In this document: positions 13,975 through 16,949 of the stretch, piece by piece
Numbering within the stretch: the first letter of the stretch is position 1
How the letters are laid out: every line of letters starts with the position of its first letter
Origin: an uncultured Clostridia bacterium
Lineage (GTDB): Bacteria > Bacillota > Clostridia > Oscillospirales > Butyricicoccaceae
Length of the DNA stretch: 16,949 nucleotides
Direction: 5' to 3'
Assembly: GCA_947856675.1 (NCBI GenBank)
Contig: CANUCM010000031.1
Location: 1-16,949, forward strand
Position numbers and translations under genes: made by a program
The notes under the pieces: model-generated
What the model saw: the letters and a program-made list of their open reading frames with translations, nothing else
Databases searched by the model: none
What the model was told of the DNA's origin: nothing

Positions 13975-13990
13975 GGGCGTGTTTTTTCTG
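13957..13990. terminator. Bidirectional terminator between the Crp/Fnr gene and trxA
   Basis: ACACGCCC-CGCTGA-GGGCGTGT forms an 8-base stem with A/T tracts on both sides, so it can end both convergent transcripts. The loop contains the stop codon (TGA) of the regulator gene. Confidence 0.88.
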
Positions 13991-14302
13991 TTATGCATCC
14001 AGCAGGGACAAAATCTGCTGTTTGGGTCTTGCGCCGACAGACCGGTTGACTACCTGCCCGTCCTTCATCACCACGAGCGCCGGAATGCTCATCACCCGGA
14101 ACATCGAAGCCAGCTCCGGCTGTTCCTCCACATTGATTTTCCCCACCTTGACGTCGGAACGCTCCTGCGCGATTTCATCAATCAGCGGAGATACCATCCG
14201 GCAGGGGCCGCACCAGCCGGCCCAAAAATCCAACAGAACGGGACGATCGCTGTTTATCACTTCGGCTTCAAAGTTTTCTTTTGTAATTTTCAGTGCAGAC
14301 AT
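13991..14302 (-). CDS. trxA: Thioredoxin
   Basis: The 103-residue cytoplasmic protein is a standard thioredoxin: DFWAGWCGPCRM with the redox pair C31/C34, the cis-proline P74 in MSIPALVV, and the C-terminal helix. It reduces protein disulfides and could supply electrons to CcdA for export to the TlpA-like protein. An AGGAGG site precedes the ATG. Its promoter is an extended -10 with a CRP-like palindrome at about -41, and it is a single-gene unit between two terminators. No thioredoxin reductase gene is nearby. Confidence 0.95.
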   Translation of the reverse strand: MSALKITKENFEAEVINSDRPVLLDFWAGWCGPCRMVSPLIDEIAQERSDVKVGKINVEEQPELASMFRVMSIPALVVMKDGQVVNRSVGARPKQQILSLLDA

Positions 14303-14347
14303 TGTATTTTCCTCCTGTCACAGCTTCGCTGTTTTTTTATTGTCTGC

Positions 14348-14356
14348 ATTATAGCA
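14348..14356 (-). promoter_or_regulatory. Extended -10 promoter for trxA
   Basis: TGCTATAAT on the minus strand is a perfect -10 with TG extension; no good -35 is present at normal spacing. The expected start is near 14341. A small hairpin (ACAGC-GAA-GCTGT) lies in the leader just before the ribosome site. Confidence 0.7.
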
Positions 14357-14374
14357 CCTGTGCGCCGGCTTTTC

Positions 14375-14389
14375 TGTGATTTTGTCACA
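14375..14389. promoter_or_regulatory. TGTGA-N5-TCACA palindrome, candidate Crp/Fnr activator site (trxA)
   Basis: TGTGATTTTGTCACA has 5-base arms around five bases. Its centre lies near -41 of the trxA promoter, where class II CRP/FNR activators bind. It shares the GTGA-N5-TCAC pattern and position with the site before ccdA. Confidence 0.62.
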
Positions 14390-14394
14390 AGCAC

Positions 14395-14422
14395 AAAAAG
14401 GCTCTCTTTCGAGAGCCTTTTT
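14395..14422 (-). terminator. Terminator after the yedF-DUF3343 unit
   Basis: GGCTCTC-TTTC-GAGAGCC with five A on one side and five T on the other; on the minus strand it lies 5 bases after the DUF3343 stop codon and just upstream of the trxA activator site. Confidence 0.9.
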
Positions 14423-14426
14423 GCAT

Positions 14427-14687
14427 TTACAGCTTGTGTGCGCAATCCTGCTGATCCACGCGGTAGAGCGAATACGCCCCCGGCGCCACCGGAAACCCGC
14501 CGTCCAGCAGCTGCCGCAGCGAGCCGATATCCTGCGCGTTTGCACGGATGGCAATGCCGCAGGATGCGGAAATGCACCTCGGCACAGGCATTACGGCGTG
14601 ATTAATCTTGCCTTTCAGGTATTTTTGTGCAGACATCGCCGCATGGGTGGATTCAAACGTCAGCACCAGATATTCGTTGTTGTCCAT
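14427..14687 (-). CDS. DUF3343 small Se/S-carrier-like protein (copy 2)
   Basis: The 86-residue protein starts MDNNEYLVLTFESTHAAMSAQ and has the conserved SASCGIAIR motif with C43, plus C38 and C83. This is the DUF3343 pattern: a small ferredoxin-like fold with one conserved cysteine, proposed to carry selenium or sulfur. Its ATG overlaps the yedF stop codon (TAATG), so the two are translationally coupled and probably act together, YedF as donor or acceptor. It differs considerably from copy 1 at 6192-6443, which pairs with a desulfurase, so the copies may serve different partners. Confidence 0.85.
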   Translation of the reverse strand: MDNNEYLVLTFESTHAAMSAQKYLKGKINHAVMPVPRCISASCGIAIRANAQDIGSLRQLLDGGFPVAPGAYSLYRVDQQDCAHKL

Positions 14688-15268
14688 TACAGCGAAACGA
14701 CCTTGCCGGCATACAGCATCCGCTGCGTAATGTCATACATGTTGCTGACCGTTCCCACCTGCAGCTTGTCGGCGATTCCGAAAAAGTTCAGGCAGGTACC
14801 GCACACCAAAACTTCCACACCGCGGCTTTGCAGATCGCGCAGATGCTCCACCACCTGATCGTTCAGCACCGGGATCTTGACTCCGCCATTCATAAACAAA
14901 ACGGCCGAAGGCAGCTGCTTTTCCTGCGCAATCGTGTAAAAATACATTTTCATCAGATTGGCGCCCAGCTCGTCATCGCCGCTTCCCAGGGTTTCCCTGC
15001 CGACAAAGACGACCCAGCTGTCCCCCTGCTCTTCTTCCGCTATCTGGCATACCTCACCGTCTTTGGAAAACGCAACCCTGTAGGCGCCGTCTTTTTCGTC
15101 CACCGAAGAGGCATATCCTCTGCTGGCAGCCAGCTTTTCAAGATTCTTGACCGCCGTTTGGTTGTCAACTTCCACTACAAAGGCATTTTCTCCGGCCTCA
15201 ATTTCCTTTTTGGCCAGAATCACCGGAATGGGGCAATTTTTCCCTTTTGCGTCAACCAGCTTGTTCAT
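14687..15268 (-). CDS. yedF: YedF-type sulfurtransferase-like selenium-metabolism protein
   Basis: The 193-residue protein has two domains: an N-terminal TusA/SirA domain (1-75) with the CPxP motif NCPIPV (C12), and a C-terminal DsrE-like domain (85-190) with CGTC (C156, C159). This is the layout of TIGR03527 YedF, which co-occurs with selenium-metabolism genes and is thought to relay sulfur or selenium. The ATG is preceded by GGAGG formed by the last Glu codons of the zinc-ribbon gene. It precedes a DUF3343 gene. No selD is in the window, so the element carried (S or Se) cannot be decided here. Confidence 0.92.
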   Translation of the reverse strand: MNKLVDAKGKNCPIPVILAKKEIEAGENAFVVEVDNQTAVKNLEKLAASRGYASSVDEKDGAYRVAFSKDGEVCQIAEEEQGDSWVVFVGRETLGSGDDELGANLMKMYFYTIAQEKQLPSAVLFMNGGVKIPVLNDQVVEHLRDLQSRGVEVLVCGTCLNFFGIADKLQVGTVSNMYDITQRMLYAGKVVSL

Positions 15269-15272
15269 ATTT

Positions 15273-15719
15273 TTATTCCTCCATCATTTGAGTTCCGCAT
15301 TTGCCGCAAAATCGGCTGCCCGGCTCCTGCACCGCACCGCACTTCGGGCAGTGCGTCAGCCCCTCTCGCCGCACTTTCGCACCGCAGGCCGGACAATACA
15401 AATCGCCTGCATGCAGTACGTTTCCGCATTCTTCGCAAAATGTACTGCCAAAGCGCCGGTTTTTGCGTGCTTCTTCGTACAGCTGCGCCGCACAGTCTTC
15501 GTGCTGGCTGATGGCGCGGCAGTATTCCACCGCTTCTTCCTCCAAAGGCATCCCGTTTAAAAACTTTGTGTAGTAATACTGGCCCAGCGCTTTTTTCTGC
15601 TCATCGGCCTCATGTTCCTCGTTTTTCGCTTTGGCCGTCAAACGGCCGTATTGAATCGAATGCGACACTTTTGCGCCTGCATTTTTGGCCAAATCTCCGG
15701 CTTTTTCTATCAGAGACAT
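15273..15719 (-). CDS. Zinc-ribbon protein
   Basis: The 148-residue protein has an N-terminal helical region (1-90, rich in charged residues, possibly coiled coil) followed by four CxxC knuckles: C95/C98, C109/C112, C124/C127 and C138/C141, forming two zinc ribbons. Double zinc-ribbon proteins of this kind are common in clostridia and usually unassigned. It is the first gene of the yedF-DUF3343 unit, with only 4 bases to yedF. The ribosome site GGAGG lies 8 bases before the ATG. A sigma-A-like promoter is just upstream. Function unknown; a scaffold or sensor role for thiol or metal stress would fit but is not shown. Confidence 0.82.
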   Translation of the reverse strand: MSLIEKAGDLAKNAGAKVSHSIQYGRLTAKAKNEEHEADEQKKALGQYYYTKFLNGMPLEEEAVEYCRAISQHEDCAAQLYEEARKNRRFGSTFCEECGNVLHAGDLYCPACGAKVRREGLTHCPKCGAVQEPGSRFCGKCGTQMMEE

Positions 15720-15742
15720 ACAAAAAACCTCCGTTCCATTTT

Positions 15743-15771
15743 ATGATACTGCATTACGGCTTTGTATGCAA
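15743..15771 (-). promoter_or_regulatory. Probable sigma-A promoter for the zinc-ribbon-yedF-DUF3343 unit
   Basis: TTGCAT (15771-15766), 17 bases, TATCAT (15748-15743) on the minus strand, about 24 bases before the ATG. The -10 matches 5 of 6 bases. Confidence 0.5.
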
Positions 15772-15867
15772 GCACTAAATTGTTTTGGACTTGCAACGGA
15801 CAATATCCGCCGCGCATACTCTGATTGTGCAGGCTGCTTTTGAAAACTGTACAAGGGGGCGCGTTTT

Positions 15868-16245
15868 TTGATTTCATCCTTTATTCTTCTGGCAAATACC
15901 ATTTTTTTCATGCTGCGGATTTCACCGGGCTCGGGTTCTTTTCCAAAACCCCTCAGCGCCAGGGAGGAACGGGAAGCTCTGGAAAAGATGGCGCAGGGCG
16001 ATGTCGAAGCCAAAAATCTGCTGATAGAACACAACCTGCGACTGGTTGCCCATGTGGTGAAAAAATATTATGCCGGCAAAGAGGATCAGGACGACCTGAT
16101 CTCCATCGGCACAATCGGGCTGATTAAGGCCATCTCATCCTTTGATCTTTCAAAGGGGGCAAAGCTTGCGACCTTTGCGGCACGGTGTGTGGAAAATGCT
16201 ATCCTATCACAACGGCGTTGTTTTTTCTGTTTCGGCGCGATATAA
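15868..16245 (+). pseudogene. sigK: Sigma-K 5' half, interrupted (skin-type split gene)
   Basis: The frame opens at TTG (15868) after AAGGGGG and encodes 125 residues. Residues 1-18 are a hydrophobic pro-sequence, then FPKPLS, GDVEAKNLLIEHNLRLVAHVVKK, DLISIGTIGLIKA and ATFAARCVEN, a close match to region 1.2-2 of the mother-cell sporulation factor SigK. At residue 110 (ENA...) it leaves the family: instead of EILMHLR it reads AILSQRRCFFCFGAI and stops. Regions 3 and 4 are missing. In Bacillus and C. difficile the skin element splits sigK at this RCIENEI site and is excised during sporulation. So this is probably a functional split gene, with the 3' half beyond the window, rather than a dead one. 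SigE was considered, but IEHNLRLVAH favours SigK. Confidence 0.85.
16192..16212 (+). mobile_element. Probable left junction of a sigK-intervening (skin-type) element
   Basis: Homology to sigK ends at or within about 15 bases after GAAAATG (16192-16198), the position of the B. subtilis skin crossover core as I recall it. Everything to the right looks like foreign cargo. No recombinase or right junction is in the window. Confidence 0.6.
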
Positions 16246-16246
16246 T
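16218..16246 (+). promoter_or_regulatory. Promoter just inside the sigK junction, for the DUF5655 gene
   Basis: TTGTTT (16218-16223), 17 bases, TATAAT (16241-16246), about 56 bases before the DUF5655 start. It lies within 30 bases of the point where sigK homology is lost. Confidence 0.6.
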
Positions 16247-16301
16247 CAAGCCGTCACCCGTGTCCTGCGCAGCCAAAACTGACCGTCCGGAGGTTTTTTC
16301 A

Positions 16302-16676
16302 GTGACCTGCAGTGAACTGATGTTTTTTGACGCCATGCCCTGCATGCTGCCCCTGTATGAGCTGCTTCGCGCAAAGCTGGATGAACGCTGTCCCGACATC
16401 ACGGCCAAAACGGGCAAGACCCAGATTTCCCTGCGCTGCCGTTATGTGTTTGCAGCGGTTTCGCTGCCCTGGAGAAAAGTCCGGGGCTGGCCCAAAGAAT
16501 ACCTGCTCGTGTCGTTCGGCCTGCCCTTTCGCCTCGATTCCCCGCGTATTGCCGCTTCCACGGAGCCCTATCCGGGGCGCTTTACCCACCACGTGCTGCT
16601 GACGCAGCCTTCCGACCTGGACCGCCTCCTGCTTGACTGGCTGGAAAGCGCATACCGGTTTGCCATGGAAAAATAA
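16302..16676 (+). CDS. DUF5655-family protein
   Basis: I start at the GTG at 16302 (124 residues) because GGAGG lies 8 bases before it; the frame is open further upstream to 16185 but that would overlap the promoter and the sigK fragment. The sequence has the DUF5655 blocks: LYELLRAKLDERCPDITAKTGKTQISLR, FAAVSLPWRK, GWPKEYLLVSFGL, SPRIAASTEPYPGRFTHHVLL and the closing DWLESAYRF. The family is small, soluble and of unknown function, often paired with short regulators. It is probably cargo of the element splitting sigK, and is followed by an XRE-type gene with its own promoter. Confidence 0.8.
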   Translation: MTCSELMFFDAMPCMLPLYELLRAKLDERCPDITAKTGKTQISLRCRYVFAAVSLPWRKVRGWPKEYLLVSFGLPFRLDSPRIAASTEPYPGRFTHHVLLTQPSDLDRLLLDWLESAYRFAMEK

Positions 16677-16702
16677 CGGGCAAAAGTGCAAGCCGGCGCT
16701 GG

Positions 16703-16731
16703 TAGACTTGTGCGCCCTTTGCAGGTATACT
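16703..16731 (+). promoter_or_regulatory. Promoter for the XRE-type gene
   Basis: TAGACT (16703-16708), 17 bases, TATACT (16726-16731), about 35 bases before the ATG, which has AAGGAAGGA as ribosome site. Confidence 0.5.
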
Positions 16732-16765
16732 TGCCATAAACCATCGCACGAAAGGAAGGATACCG

Positions 16766-16894
16766 ATGAGTTTGGGAGGCAGCCTGTACCACGCCCGCAA
16801 AAAAAGCGGGCTCTCTCAGGAAAATGTGGCAGAAAAGCTGGGAGTCAGCCGCCAGACCATTTCCAAGTGGGAGCAAGGGGTTTCACTTAGATAA
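16766..16894 (+). pseudogene. Truncated XRE-type helix-turn-helix regulator
   Basis: The frame encodes MSLGGSLYHARKKSGLSQEN followed by VAEKLGVSRQTISKWEQG, a classic XRE helix-turn-helix up to the end of the recognition helix, then VSLR and a stop after 42 residues. Normal relatives continue with about 20 residues to complete the five-helix domain (typically a xLPDxxxL segment) and often a C-terminal domain. The last 55 bases of the window do not restore a frame that I recognise. The gene has a promoter and a good ribosome site, so it was probably intact once and was cut by an insertion or deletion near 16877. An assembly join at this place is also possible, as it is close to the window end. 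Confidence 0.75.
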
Positions 16895-16949
16895 AGATAC
16901 CACATCAATCCCACGCTGACTTTTGCTCAACCGATACAGCCGGAGGGCT
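16895..16949. other. Unassigned sequence after the XRE break
   Basis: The remaining 55 bases contain no recognised gene. One frame reads YHINPTLTFAQPIQPEG without a stop and could be the beginning or middle of an unrelated coding region, but nothing confirms it. Confidence 0.3.

Noticed and set aside
14627..15511. Plus-strand open frame of 294 codons opposite yedF and the zinc-ribbon gene
   Set aside because: It is antisense to clear genes with matching ribosome sites and has no domain.
15795..15823. Possible SigE/SigK-type promoter (AC and CATACTCT) before sigK
   Set aside because: Spacing and -10 fit are too loose to report as a feature, although a sporulation promoter would be expected here.
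16185..16301. N-terminal extension of the DUF5655 protein
   Set aside because: It would start inside the sigK fragment and run through a promoter; GGAGG before the GTG at 16302 marks a better start.
1..16949. CRISPR arrays, tRNA or rRNA genes, riboswitches
   Set aside because: No regular repeat-spacer pattern, tRNA cloverleaf or T-box/riboswitch-like leader was seen; most intergenic gaps are under 260 bases and are covered by promoters and terminators.

Overview
The window looks like a chromosomal segment of a moderately GC-rich, spore-forming Firmicute of class Clostridia; an Oscillospirales-type lineage is my guess. Supporting signs are a diadenylate cyclase CdaA/CdaR pair, a CarD-type regulator, the sporulation sigma factor SigK, the non-mevalonate genes ispD/ispF, AGGAGG ribosome sites, and sulfur/selenium-handling families (YedF, DUF3343) common in anaerobes. 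No tRNA, rRNA, CRISPR array or complete insertion sequence was recognised.

Nearly everything from 1 to 15719 lies on the minus strand. In transcription order (right to left) it reads: zinc-ribbon protein - yedF - DUF3343 - terminator; trxA; a plus-strand Crp/Fnr regulator, convergent to trxA and divergent from the next operon; DUF134 - NifX - MinD/ferredoxin ATPase - MinD/ferredoxin ATPase - NifX - terminator; ccdA - tlpA - CYTH protein - terminator; carD - terminator; ispD - ispF - terminator; DUF3343 - class V aminotransferase; cdaA - cdaR - FAD dehydrogenase - rseC-like; yicC, cut by the window edge. Genes in operons are tightly packed, often with ATGA or GTGA overlaps, and several end in Glu-Glu codons that also form the next gene's Shine-Dalgarno sequence.

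The central region (about 9.0-15.7 kb) looks like a redox, thiol and metal-sulfur module. A CRP-type regulator with a RExxxR recognition helix sits beside trxA. The trxA promoter and the ccdA-tlpA promoter each carry a 15-bp GTGA-N5-TCAC palindrome centred near -41/-42, upstream of an extended -10 and a poor -35. This is the layout of a class II activator site and suggests one thiol-redox regulon. The divergent DUF134/NifX/MinD operon resembles the 'orange protein' (ORP) type of metal-sulfur cluster loci. Its promoter is packed back to back with the regulator's promoter and carries two operator-like direct repeats.

The right end (15868-16949) is on the plus strand. It starts with the 5' half of sigK, including a hydrophobic pro-sequence, which breaks off at the conserved RCxEN motif, where skin-type elements split sigK in Bacillus and Clostridioides. 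Beyond the break lie a promoter, a DUF5655 protein and a truncated XRE-type helix-turn-helix gene, probably cargo of an inserted element whose recombinase and sigK 3' half would lie outside the window.
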